Notes under the pieces: model-generated
The model's input: the letters and a program-made list of their open reading frames with translations, nothing else
The model's database searches: none
What the model was told of the DNA's origin: nothing
In this document: positions 23,418 through 33,408 of the stretch, in pieces
How the letters are laid out: every line of letters begins with the position of its first letter
Position numbering within the stretch: the first letter of the stretch is position 1
Source of the DNA: Candidatus Cybelea palsarum
GTDB taxonomy: Bacteria; Vulcanimicrobiota; Vulcanimicrobiia; Vulcanimicrobiales; Vulcanimicrobiaceae
DNA length: 58,605 nucleotides
Direction of reading: 5' to 3'
Assembly (NCBI GenBank): GCA_003166915.1
Contig: PMUK01000139.1
Span: 1 to 58,605, forward strand
Made by a program: the position numbers and the translations under genes

Positions 23418-24626
23418 ATGCGTTGGAGTAACGTTGGCGCGGGATTCGCGCTCATCCTCGCATTTCTCGCCTGCGATTGCGCGGTCGACGCTGCCGGCAA
23501 TTCGGCAAAATGCAGCTCGGAGGTGTCGCTCCTTATGCAGACACGACTCGTCACGGCACAGAACGACCTCGGCTTCACGCTCCTGAAGGCGTCGACCGGA
23601 AAGAACGTTTTCATCTCACCTCTTAGCATCGCACAAGCGCTCGGCGTCGCCTATCTCGGCGCGCGTGGCGCGACCGCTAAGGCGTTCGTCGAGAGTTCCG
23701 TCGCCCCGCCAGGCGATCCGTCGGACTTTGCCTGCGCGTCGCAAAACCTGCGAGCCGGCCTGCCCCAGGCTGACTCCGGCGCCGCGCTCGAGTTTGCAAA
23801 CGCCATGTGGGTTCGCCAAGGGCTCTCGCTCAAAGCATCGTTCGTAGAGAAGGCGCAGGCGGCGTTTGGCGCCGACGTCACGCCGCTAGACTTCGACAGC
23901 CCCGACGCGCCTCGCACGATCAACGCATGGGTAAGCCGGCGGACGCACGGCCACATCCCCACGATCGTCAACAGCGTCGCCGGCGCCGAAGCGCTCATTA
24001 CCAATGCAGTCTATTTTAAAGCGTTGTGGGAAGAGGCGTTTTTGGCTTCCCAAACGCACACCGGCCGCTTCTTCGGCACCGCCGGTACGACGAGCGTCCC
24101 CTTCATGAATCAAACCGCGACGCTCTCATACTATGCTGGTCCCGAATTTCAGCTCGTGCGGCTCGGCTATCGCGGAGACCGCTTCGCAATGTACGTCGTG
24201 CTTCCGAAGCAGGGCACCGGTTTGGCAATGGAGAGCGCACTTCCACACGCCTTTGCAACGGCACTCGCGAACGCGACGCAGCGGCGCGTGAACCTGCATC
24301 TTCCGAAGCTGCATCTTTCGTATGAAGCCGACCTCATTTCGCCACTGAGGGACGCCGGGTTGGGGATTGCATTTTCCGATCGCGCCGATTTTGGTGGAAT
24401 TAGCGATCGATCGCTGCGAATCAGCAGTGTCATTCACAAGACCACGCTTGACGTTGACGAAGCGGGAACGACCGCCACTGCCGCGACGGCAGTGGTGATG
24501 CCAATGAGCATAGCATTGGGGGGCACTCCAATCGTCGTAAACGTGGATCATCCGTTCATCTGCATCATTCGGGACGATCGGAGCGGTGCGGTGCTATTCC
24601 TTGGCGCGATTAGCGATGTTCTATGA
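23418..24626 (+). CDS. Exported serpin-family protease inhibitor
   Basis: A 402-residue protein with a signal peptide (MRWSNVGAGFALILAFLACDCAVDAA) and a full serpin fold: NVFISPLSIAQALGVAYLGARG, INAWVSRRTHGHIPTIV, ITNAVYFKALWEEAF, LHLPKLHLSYEADLISPLRDAG, and the C-terminal DHPFICIIRDDRSGAVLFLGAI. The hinge EAGTTATAAT (348-357) fits the small-residue pattern needed for loop insertion, so it should be inhibitory. The reactive loop AVVMPMSIAL suggests a Met or Ser P1, pointing to chymotrypsin- or elastase-like or subtilisin-like targets. It overlaps the convergent DAO-like gene by six bases. Confidence 0.93.
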   Translation: MRWSNVGAGFALILAFLACDCAVDAAGNSAKCSSEVSLLMQTRLVTAQNDLGFTLLKASTGKNVFISPLSIAQALGVAYLGARGATAKAFVESSVAPPGDPSDFACASQNLRAGLPQADSGAALEFANAMWVRQGLSLKASFVEKAQAAFGADVTPLDFDSPDAPRTINAWVSRRTHGHIPTIVNSVAGAEALITNAVYFKALWEEAFLASQTHTGRFFGTAGTTSVPFMNQTATLSYYAGPEFQLVRLGYRGDRFAMYVVLPKQGTGLAMESALPHAFATALANATQRRVNLHLPKLHLSYEADLISPLRDAGLGIAFSDRADFGGISDRSLRISSVIHKTTLDVDEAGTTATAATAVVMPMSIALGGTPIVVNVDHPFICIIRDDRSGAVLFLGAISDVL

Positions 24627-25742
24627 GGAGCGATAGATCGCAGCCTGCTCGGTGAGAATGCGCGCTTGCTGCGCGGGATCGACTGCCAGCGACCAGTCTC
24701 CGCGGTCAAACGTACCGCCAAGCACGATGCCGTCGTTACGCGGAAACATGTACAGCCCATTGGCGAGATAGATATAATCTACGTCGGCCTGCGGTTCGAG
24801 CACCGTGAGCTGCCCGCGCACCGGAACGAGCTCGTCGTCGTTGCAGAGGGCGCGCGCGCCAAGGCCCGTGCAGTTGAGAACGACGTGTTCCTCTAGGTCG
24901 CGCATCTGACGTAGCGTCGCGAACGTTCGCACGTCAATCTTGCCCCCGCGAAGGAGAAAATCGCGCATGACGGCTGGGAGATAGGTGTTTGGCTCGATCA
25001 GCATCGTCGTGAACCGCCGGACCAGCGGGACGGCGAATGGCGTGGAGGCAGGGTCGATCGTTTCGATGTCTTGATAGAGATCCTCGATGCCGGCCGAAAC
25101 GGCGTAGTCGAGTTCGTCGCGTTCCGTGGCCGCATGTTTGAGCGCGTAGTTGTCGATCCAGAGTACACCGTAAGTGGGACCCGCCATTAACTGAAAAGCG
25201 CGGTTGGCAATGCGTGCTGCATGCCGAAAGGTTTCGAGAAACTCGCTTGTAGCGTCTTGGGATGCAAAGACGACGGTAGGCGTCCACTGAGCGCCCGCGA
25301 TGTTGGATGTCGTGTTCGGCGGGACGCTCGAGGCATAGATCGTCACGTCCCATCCACGGTCCTGAAGAACGCGAGCGGTGGAAAGCCCGATCACGCCGCA
25401 GCCAATCACGGCGGCGCGCCCGGGGGAGCGCGCAGCCAGCAAATCGGCGGCGAGCGTCGCGCAACCCCACGACAGGCTAAATCCGCCGCCGCCATGCCCG
25501 TAGTTGTGAACGATCGTCTTGTTGCCAAAGGCTTCCGCGCGCAGCACAAATCCGTGGCGGCGAAAGGGCCGTAGCCCGACGACCGTACGGATGACGCGAG
25601 CAGGGTTTACGATAACGCGAGCGAGTGGCGGGTCCGGACGTCCCTGCGCGTAGGCCCGGAGGGGCAGCGCAACCATTGCCCCGATCGTCGACGAGATAAA
25701 GCAGTTACGCGAGATCGCGGGCATGACTGCGCCGGCTTTCAC
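24621..25742 (-). CDS. Exported D-amino-acid-oxidase-like FAD oxidoreductase
   Basis: About 373 residues with an N-terminal signal-like stretch (CFISSTIGAMVALPLRAYAQ). The FAD-binding motif AAVIGCGVIGLSTARVLQDRGWDVTIYA and a further block NYGHGGGGFSLSWGC are typical of DAAO/DASOX proteins, as are LNCTGLGARALCND and PVRGQLTVLEPQ. Unusually, the HGGGGFSLSWGC block lies before the Rossmann motif, whereas in normal DAAO it lies near the C-terminus, so the order looks permuted. The start is GTG 25742, giving a GTGA overlap with the preceding glycosyltransferase; ATG 25724 is an alternative. It probably oxidises an amino acid or amine outside the cytosol. Confidence 0.82.
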   Translation of the reverse strand: MKAGAVMPAISRNCFISSTIGAMVALPLRAYAQGRPDPPLARVIVNPARVIRTVVGLRPFRRHGFVLRAEAFGNKTIVHNYGHGGGGFSLSWGCATLAADLLAARSPGRAAVIGCGVIGLSTARVLQDRGWDVTIYASSVPPNTTSNIAGAQWTPTVVFASQDATSEFLETFRHAARIANRAFQLMAGPTYGVLWIDNYALKHAATERDELDYAVSAGIEDLYQDIETIDPASTPFAVPLVRRFTTMLIEPNTYLPAVMRDFLLRGGKIDVRTFATLRQMRDLEEHVVLNCTGLGARALCNDDELVPVRGQLTVLEPQADVDYIYLANGLYMFPRNDGIVLGGTFDRGDWSLAVDPAQQARILTEQAAIYRSS

Positions 25743-26899
25743 TGGCGTTCCGCGAGCATGTCGCCCGACTCCATGTGCAGAACCGCGTCGCGCCAGCGGA
25801 CCGCGTGCCCGGTGAGTCCCCAAATCCATACGGCAATTCCGAAGAGATCACATGGCAGGATGAGCCAGGCGGGAGCAGGTGCGACGCGAAGCGCGCGTCC
25901 CGACACTCGGTGCAGGGCGACTCGTGCGAGTGCCGCAACGAAAAGCGCCGCCGCGCTTTCCAGCTGCGGCGCGAGCAGGAACGCGAGCAGCGCAAGCGGC
26001 ACCGGATACGTGAGGAACATGCCGGCGTAACCAAGTGGCTGCACTCCCCTAATCGTCCGATGCCAGCGCAACTCGTGGTTCCAGAGCGCCGCGAGATTCG
26101 AGTCCGACACGATCGTTCGTACCACGTAACGCGAGATCACGACTCGGAGACCTTGAGCCGCAACGAAATTTCCGAGCATGAAGTCGTCGGCAAGATGGGG
26201 CGCGAGCGCTTCGAATCCGCCGATTGCGGCGAGGACCGGCGCGCGTATCGCGTTCGTAGGGCCGAGGCAGTGTCGCGTCGGGCCGAAGAGTCGATTGACG
26301 AGCACCGACGGAATAAACTGATCGTTCATAAACATCGCCCCGAGCTCCGATGAAGGCGTGCCATCGGGAACGCCGGCGAAAAGACAGGTTACCGCGCCGA
26401 CGCCCGGTTCATTCAATGGCGCTGTGACCGCGCGGACGTACGTGGGTGTGACCCGGGTGTCGCTGTCGGCTAGGATCAAAATCTTGTGGCGCACGAGCCG
26501 CATCATCGAGAGCACGTTTGCGATCTTGGGGTTACGCGCGCCGGGCACTTCACCGATGTCGATCTCGATGTTCCGATCGGGAAGCGCCTCCACCACACGC
26601 TGCGCAACGGCCAGCGCAAGATCGTCGGCGCGGGCGACACCGAGAACCAGCTGAAAAACGGGGTAATCCTGCAGGGCAAACGCGCGCAAGTTCTCCTCGA
26701 GGTCGCGTTCCAGGCCATGCAGCGGCACGAGCAAACTGACCGGCGGCATGTAGTCGGCGCTACGAGCCAGCGGTTCGCGTCCAAAGCGCGCAACACATAC
26801 AATTGCGACAGCCGCATAACCGATCGCTGCGATCGTGGCGACATCAAGGGCCGCCGCGAGGAAACGTACGAAAGTCACGTGGCGCTGTTCGCTAACCAT
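25739..26899 (-). CDS. GT21-type glycosyltransferase (HpnI/ceramide glucosyltransferase-like)
   Basis: About 386 residues: an N-terminal membrane helix, a GT-A domain and C-terminal helices. GT21 landmarks are PPVSLLVPLHGLERDLEENLRAFALQDYP, the DXD-like ILADSDTRV, LADDFMLG (D3), and NHELRW in place of the (Q/R)xxRW motif. Relatives transfer a sugar to ceramide or, as HpnI, GlcNAc to bacteriohopanetetrol. Either lipid could be the acceptor, and no hopanoid genes are in the window. ATG 26899 is used. It overlaps the DAO-like gene by GTGA and is divergent from an acyltransferase-like gene, suggesting a lipid-modification locus. Confidence 0.82.
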   Translation of the reverse strand: MVSEQRHVTFVRFLAAALDVATIAAIGYAAVAIVCVARFGREPLARSADYMPPVSLLVPLHGLERDLEENLRAFALQDYPVFQLVLGVARADDLALAVAQRVVEALPDRNIEIDIGEVPGARNPKIANVLSMMRLVRHKILILADSDTRVTPTYVRAVTAPLNEPGVGAVTCLFAGVPDGTPSSELGAMFMNDQFIPSVLVNRLFGPTRHCLGPTNAIRAPVLAAIGGFEALAPHLADDFMLGNFVAAQGLRVVISRYVVRTIVSDSNLAALWNHELRWHRTIRGVQPLGYAGMFLTYPVPLALLAFLLAPQLESAAALFVAALARVALHRVSGRALRVAPAPAWLILPCDLFGIAVWIWGLTGHAVRWRDAVLHMESGDMLAERQ

Positions 26900-26916
26900 A
26901 GGAGGCTGCCTTGCTT

Positions 26917-26926
26917 TTGTATACAA
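26917..26926. promoter_or_regulatory. Palindrome TTGTATACAA between divergent lipid genes
   Basis: A perfect 10-bp palindrome flanked by CCTTG and CAAGG half-sites sits 18 bp upstream of the glycosyltransferase start and 75 bp upstream of the acyltransferase start. It may be an operator serving both genes. Support is positional only. Confidence 0.3.
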
Positions 26927-27000
26927 GGACAGTGCGGAATGAGTGAAGGCTATGGCTGGCTGTTCGCCAGCGGCGGGTGCAAACCGGGCGGAGGGCCCCG

Positions 27001-28155
27001 ATGAAGCCTAACTGGGTGATGATCGCCACGACGTACATCACGCGCCAGGCGTATCTTAAGTTCACGATGCGCGTCCGGCAGTGGGGCCACTTGCCGGCGA
27101 AACGCGGGGCAACGGTGCTGATTACAAATCATCAGCACATCGACGAAGGGGAAATGATTACTGCGCGCACGTTTCTTCGGCACCCGTGGAAACCGCTGAC
27201 CATGTGCAACTCCCGCCGCACGTACGAGACGGGATTCATCGCGACGGTGTGGCCCTGGAGCGTGCGGCTGACACGTGGCCTGAATCTGAGCTGGCTTTGG
27301 GACTGCCTCGGAATTCTGCCGATTGAGAACCACCTCTTCTCACGGCCGCTTATCAGCCTGGCAGAGGAGCTACACGCCGCACACGGTGATTTGGCGCTCG
27401 ATGCGATCTTGCCGGCCGAAACGCTCGCTCCGTTGGGCTTGGATAGCTGCGTACTGAGCGACCTATGGAAACTCGCCAACTTCACGCCCGCCCATGCTTG
27501 GGTCAAAGTGGCGCGACTGAAGCAGCCCTACCGGCGCGAAGTACTCGAGAAGCTCCGCAGCGTTACAAAACGCGATATGGCTGCCATCGTGGAGCGAGTG
27601 CGGTCCGGCGCGAGCTTCTACATCACACCGGAGGGTGACTTCAGTCGCGATGGTCGCATGCATCCGATGCGTAACGGAATCTTAGAAGCGCTCTCGCCCT
27701 TTTCCGACCTCTGGCTCTGCGCGGTCGCCTACGATCCTTTCCAAGGCCGACGGCTCTCGATGCTCTATCGCGTCGTTCCATACGCCGGCCTCGCCGATAT
27801 CGGGACGTCGTTAGCTGCGGCGCGGCCGATCACGACCTCCGCGCTCTTGGCCGCGTTTTTGCTCGATGGCCCGGAAACGTTCGCGGTTGCGGACGCCGTA
27901 CGTGCGGTGCGCGAGCGCCTCGACTCACTACCAGGTAACGTATTCGTCGATCCCGAGCTGCGCCGTGCTCCGGACGCTGCGGTCGTAAATGCCTTTGCGG
28001 CGCTGCAAAAGCGCGGTACTCTCGCTAAGGAGGGCGAACGCTACCGCCTTACCACACACCGAACCGATTCGCGGTTCCCGCACGTGCCCGACATGATGAC
28101 GTTCCAACGCAACATGCTCGACGAGACGCTGGCGTCAGCCCGGCGGCTCATTTAG
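27001..28155 (+). CDS. Acyltransferase-like protein (distant PlsC fold)
   Basis: A 384-residue protein. TVLITNHQHIDEGEM (residues 38-52) resembles the N-H-x-x-x-x-D block of glycerolipid acyltransferases, but the spacing is H-x3-D (or H-x4-E) rather than H-x4-D. GASFYITPEGDFSRDGRMHP (203-222) corresponds to the E-G-x-x-S-R block, though about 160 residues later instead of about 70. Between them lies a lineage-specific insert. The acceptor is unknown. ATG 27001 is chosen by the hydrophobic N-terminus. The divergent neighbour is a lipid glycosyltransferase, so acylation of the same glycolipid is a plausible role. Confidence 0.65.
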   Translation: MKPNWVMIATTYITRQAYLKFTMRVRQWGHLPAKRGATVLITNHQHIDEGEMITARTFLRHPWKPLTMCNSRRTYETGFIATVWPWSVRLTRGLNLSWLWDCLGILPIENHLFSRPLISLAEELHAAHGDLALDAILPAETLAPLGLDSCVLSDLWKLANFTPAHAWVKVARLKQPYRREVLEKLRSVTKRDMAAIVERVRSGASFYITPEGDFSRDGRMHPMRNGILEALSPFSDLWLCAVAYDPFQGRRLSMLYRVVPYAGLADIGTSLAAARPITTSALLAAFLLDGPETFAVADAVRAVRERLDSLPGNVFVDPELRRAPDAAVVNAFAALQKRGTLAKEGERYRLTTHRTDSRFPHVPDMMTFQRNMLDETLASARRLI

Positions 28156-28195
28156 GGTAAGGGAACGTCTTCTAGGTTCGCGTCTGTGAGACATC

Positions 28196-28215
28196 GCCGT
28201 ACGCTTTCGTACGGC
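28196..28215. terminator. 8-bp GC-rich hairpin after the acyltransferase gene
   Basis: GCCGTACG, loop CTTT and CGTACGGC form a perfect stem 41 bp after the stop at 28155. No T-tract follows. Termination or 3'-end protection is likely, and a role as leader hairpin for the lipoprotein gene at 28275 is possible. Confidence 0.45.
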
Positions 28216-28274
28216 CGGCCTAATACGATAGCGTCAGACAAACCTAACGCTATTTCAGGAGATTTCAAAAAGTC

Positions 28275-28799
28275 ATGAATACAACGACACTTCGTCGGTG
28301 CTCGATGCCGGCGCTCATCCTGGCCGCAGGCCTCGTCGCCTGCTCCGGGCAGACGACCAGCGGGGTCGGATATGCCCCGCAGACGACGCCAGCCCAAGCC
28401 GGATATTCGCAGCCAACCGCACGAGCCGCGCTCGGGTCGCTTAACTTCGGCGTGCAGCCGGACACAAAATGTCCTAAGTCCGATCTTGCCTGCGTGACCG
28501 TTAGCCCGCCGAGCGGGGCTGATATTGGTCTGTGCGTCGAGAACGCGCAGATCGTGACCTCGTGCTCGGGCTCGCCGCCGTCGTACACGTGGAGCAGCGC
28601 CTTCTACACCAGAGCAGGGAAGGTTTTTCACAAGCTCAACGGAGCGTTCGATCCGAATCCGGGTGATCCGACGCTCGACACGATCACTGAGGCGACCCAG
28701 CTCAAGTCCAGCCTCGGCAAATACAAGTATTATCAGGTCGTCAAGGCGTGCGCTTCGAGCGGGTGCCTATCGGCCGATATCGGCGTCGCGACGGAGTAG
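28275..28799 (+). CDS. Lipoprotein of unknown function
   Basis: A 174-residue protein with a lipoprotein signal (MPALILAAGLVACSG, lipobox LVAC at about Cys23) and then a Thr/Pro/Ser-rich segment. The mature domain has six or more cysteines (CPKSDLAC, LCVENAQIVTSC, KACASSGC), suggesting disulfides in an extracytoplasmic protein. No family is recognised. The ribosome site CAGGAG lies about 13 bases before the ATG. The gene appears monocistronic, with a hairpin upstream (28196-28215) and a gap of about 180 bp downstream. Confidence 0.72.
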   Translation: MNTTTLRRCSMPALILAAGLVACSGQTTSGVGYAPQTTPAQAGYSQPTARAALGSLNFGVQPDTKCPKSDLACVTVSPPSGADIGLCVENAQIVTSCSGSPPSYTWSSAFYTRAGKVFHKLNGAFDPNPGDPTLDTITEATQLKSSLGKYKYYQVVKACASSGCLSADIGVATE

Positions 28800-28953
28800 G
28801 CGCAAATCAAACGCCTTGACGCCAGCGGCGAAGGAATTGCAGCTCACGATGTAAGCTCGCGCCGTGCGCGAGGCCGCTGCGTGTAGGTGCCTATCGTCAG
28901 CGGGATACTCCGTCCACACAGCCTTACGGTGACAATGTTGCAGCGCCGGACAT

Positions 28954-28971
28954 TCTTGGTCGACCAAGAAG
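28954..28971. promoter_or_regulatory. Perfect 18-bp palindrome upstream of the VOC gene
   Basis: TTCTTGGTCGACCAAGAA is fully symmetric and ends directly before the ribosome site GGGAG of the gene starting at 28982. It fits an operator for a dimeric repressor. As RNA it could pair and partly hide the ribosome site. Confidence 0.55.
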
Positions 28972-28981
28972 GGAGCATCAT

Positions 28982-29437
28982 GTGCGAACGTGGGTCTCGT
29001 TGGGCGTCCTCGTGGCATCGATTTTTATGTGGACGGCCACAGCTGTGGTAGCCTCCGACCCGCCAGGCCGGATCACAGGGATCGGCGGCATTTTCGTCGT
29101 CAGCAAGAACCCCAAGGCCCTGGCGGCTTGGTATCGGGACGTATTGGGCATTCCGCTGGAGCCGTGGGGCGGCGCAACATTCCGCTACAATGCAACAGGG
29201 CATCCGGCCGTCGCGGTTTGGAACGCCTTCCCCGAAGGGGAGAGCTATCTCGCGCCATCGCGGCGCGACTTCATGCTCGACTTTGCCGTGGATGACCTCG
29301 ACGCTTTTCTCACTCGTCTGGAGGCAACGGGCGTCGCTATCCTCAATCGTGACGACTCAGATCCGAACGGCAAGTTCGCCTGGATTCTCGATCCCGACGG
29401 CACGAAAATTGAGCTGTGGCAGCCGATGAAGCGATGA
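28982..29437 (+). CDS. Exported glyoxalase/VOC-fold protein
   Basis: A 151-residue protein: a signal-like N-terminus (MRTWVSLGVLVASIFMWTATAVVAS), then one VOC domain with GIGGIFVVSKNPKALAAWYRDVLGIPLEPWG and FAWILDPDGTKIELWQP. VOC proteins are normally cytosolic metalloenzymes or resistance proteins, so a secretion signal is uncommon. The final E (KIELWQP) is the usual metal ligand. The first-strand ligand position is not His (GIGGIFVV), so the metal site may be incomplete. The start is GTG 28982 with GGGAG six bases upstream. The 18-bp palindrome just upstream suggests specific regulation. Confidence 0.82.
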   Translation: MRTWVSLGVLVASIFMWTATAVVASDPPGRITGIGGIFVVSKNPKALAAWYRDVLGIPLEPWGGATFRYNATGHPAVAVWNAFPEGESYLAPSRRDFMLDFAVDDLDAFLTRLEATGVAILNRDDSDPNGKFAWILDPDGTKIELWQPMKR

Positions 29438-29533
29438 TCTGTCTTATCTTGCGATGACGGTCTTTCGGTGCCGATTTTTTCTGGCTGTCGGGCATTTTGT
29501 CCGGATTCGTCCGCATCAACGAGCGTTTCGTAG

Positions 29534-29605
29534 TGGGCCTGGTAGGATTCGAACCTACGCGCAACCAGTTATGAGCCGGCCGCTCTACCGCTGAGCTACA
29601 GGCCC
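29534..29605 (-). tRNA. tRNA with CAT anticodon (elongator Met or Ile2)
   Basis: A full cloverleaf on the minus strand: acceptor GGGCCTG/CAGGCCC, D-stem GCTC/GAGC, anticodon arm GCCGG-CTCATAA-CTGGT, variable TGCGC, T-arm GTAGG-TTCGAAT-CCTAC, discriminator A. CCA is not encoded. The G1-C72 pair and lack of three G-C pairs next to the loop exclude an initiator tRNA. Whether it is Met or lysidine-modified Ile cannot be decided here. Confidence 0.93.
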
Positions 29606-29650
29606 GAGCGATTTTGGTATTCGCGAGGATGCTCGAGAGCCCTTAGAGGC

Positions 29651-29679
29651 TTGTCGACTCCGGATTCGTAGTGTATAAT
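29651..29679 (+). promoter_or_regulatory. Promoter of the Xre-RES toxin-antitoxin operon
   Basis: TTGTCG (29651-29656), a 17-nt spacer and a consensus TATAAT (29674-29679) stand 22 bp before the antitoxin ATG. The predicted start near 29686 places the AGAGGA ribosome site close to the mRNA 5' end. Confidence 0.65.
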
Positions 29680-29701
29680 CTCCAAAAGAGGATACCACAC
29701 G

Positions 29702-30122
29702 ATGACCGCTCTCGCCTACCCCGACACCCGCTACGCTCCCTCCGCCCTCGTGGACATCACGTCCGCAGAGGAACGCAAGCGGCTGGGGCCGTCAGCCCTG
29801 AAGGCCTTCTTCAACATCATGGAGTGCTGGCATATCCGCGATGAGGACGCGATGCGGCTCCTGGGCGGCATGGCGAGCAGCACCTATTACGCGATTAAAA
29901 AATCGCCACGGCGCACGCTCGATCCCGACACGATGCTGCGGATTTCGTATTTGATCGGCATGTTCAAGGCGCTCAACATTCTCCATAGCAAGGCACTCGC
30001 CGACCGGTGGATCGGTCTTCCAAATACGAGTCCTATCTTTCGCGGCATCGCGCCGCTGGAATACATGATTCGCGGCGGCATTCCGGCGTTTGCGGCCGTT
30101 CGCCGGCTGCTCGACGCGCGTC

Positions 30123-30136
<14 letters not shown>
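29702..30136 (+). CDS. Xre/MbcA/ParS-type antitoxin of a RES toxin
   Basis: A 144-residue protein: an N-terminal helix-turn-helix-like region (AFFNIMECWHIRDEDAMRLLGGMASSTYYAIKKSP) and a C-terminal MbcA/ParS/Xre toxin-binding domain (ALNILHSKALADRWIGLPN, APLEYMIRGGIPAFAAVRRLLDARRGG). The C-terminal arm of this family blocks the toxin's NAD site, and the HTH usually autoregulates. A consensus promoter lies upstream. The toxin frame begins 14 nt before this gene's end, the usual coupled layout. Confidence 0.92.
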
Positions 30137-32563
<2,427 letters not shown>

Positions 32564-32643
32564 AAAGCGCGATACGGCGCGTAGGTGGCTCGCTCATGCT
32601 TCCCCGCAGCGGATAACGACCGCGAGCGCCCAATCCCCGAGAA

Positions 32644-33408
32644 ATGCCGTATTGGAACGTGGCTGCGCAGCTAGAGGACGGTCCGTTTGCCTCGCTGGAG
32701 TATCGCGAAGAGACCGGAAGCACGAATGCGGATGCGGCGGAGCTACTCGGCGACGAGCGGTTCGGTGGCCATACGATCGTCGCGGAGTTCCAGCGCCATG
32801 GGACCGGGCGCAAGGGGCGATCGTGGCTCGCAATGCCGGGGACGGCGCTGCTCTTTAGCACGATCCTGCCGCAAAGCATCGATGTCGACCGGCTCTGGCT
32901 CGTGCCATTTTGGGTCGCGCTCGCGGTGCGAGCGGGGCTCGCCGACTGCGGGGTCGCGACGACGCTGCAATGGCCCAACGATCTGCTGCTGCTCGATCGC
33001 AAGATGGGCGGCATTCTCTGCCAATCGCGCGTGACCGCGGCAACGGCACGCGTCGCCTGCGGTGTCGGCATCAACGTGCACCGCTTAGCCGGCGCAGGAG
33101 CCGACATCGAGCCGGCTCCTGCGTTCTGCGACGAGGTCGCGCCGGTCGATCGCGCCGCGCTGCTCGTCGCCATCCTTCGCTCCTACGATGCAACGCTCGC
33201 GGCCCTCGACGATGCCGGGCGCGTCATGCGCGACTGGGAAGCGGCCGCGCAGATTCCCGGACGGCGCTACCGAATCGCGAAGGATAACGGACGAGAGCCC
33301 TTCGAGGCAATCGCGCAGTCGCTCGACCAGGGCGGCGGTTTACGCGTCCTCTGCGACGACGGGAGCAGTGAAAGGGTTGAGATGGCGGACGCGCGAGTTT
33401 TGCGTTAA
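32644..33408 (+). CDS. birA: Biotin-[acetyl-CoA-carboxylase] ligase (no HTH)
   Basis: A 254-residue class I type ligase that makes biotinyl-AMP and loads biotin onto the carboxylase carrier protein. Motifs: EETGSTNADAAELL, the biotin-binding QRHGTGRKGRSWLAMPG, TLQWPNDLLLLDRKMGGILCQS (Lys in K-M-G-G-I) and GVGINVH. There is no N-terminal DNA-binding domain, so it does not act as a repressor like E. coli BirA. The 3' end overlaps the convergent archaemetzincin gene by four bases. Confidence 0.93.
   Translation: MPYWNVAAQLEDGPFASLEYREETGSTNADAAELLGDERFGGHTIVAEFQRHGTGRKGRSWLAMPGTALLFSTILPQSIDVDRLWLVPFWVALAVRAGLADCGVATTLQWPNDLLLLDRKMGGILCQSRVTAATARVACGVGINVHRLAGAGADIEPAPAFCDEVAPVDRAALLVAILRSYDATLAALDDAGRVMRDWEAAAQIPGRRYRIAKDNGREPFEAIAQSLDQGGGLRVLCDDGSSERVEMADARVLR

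Noticed and set aside
29534-29605. Initiator tRNA-fMet
   Set aside because: Position 1-72 is a normal G-C pair and the anticodon stem lacks the three consecutive G-C pairs of bacterial initiators.
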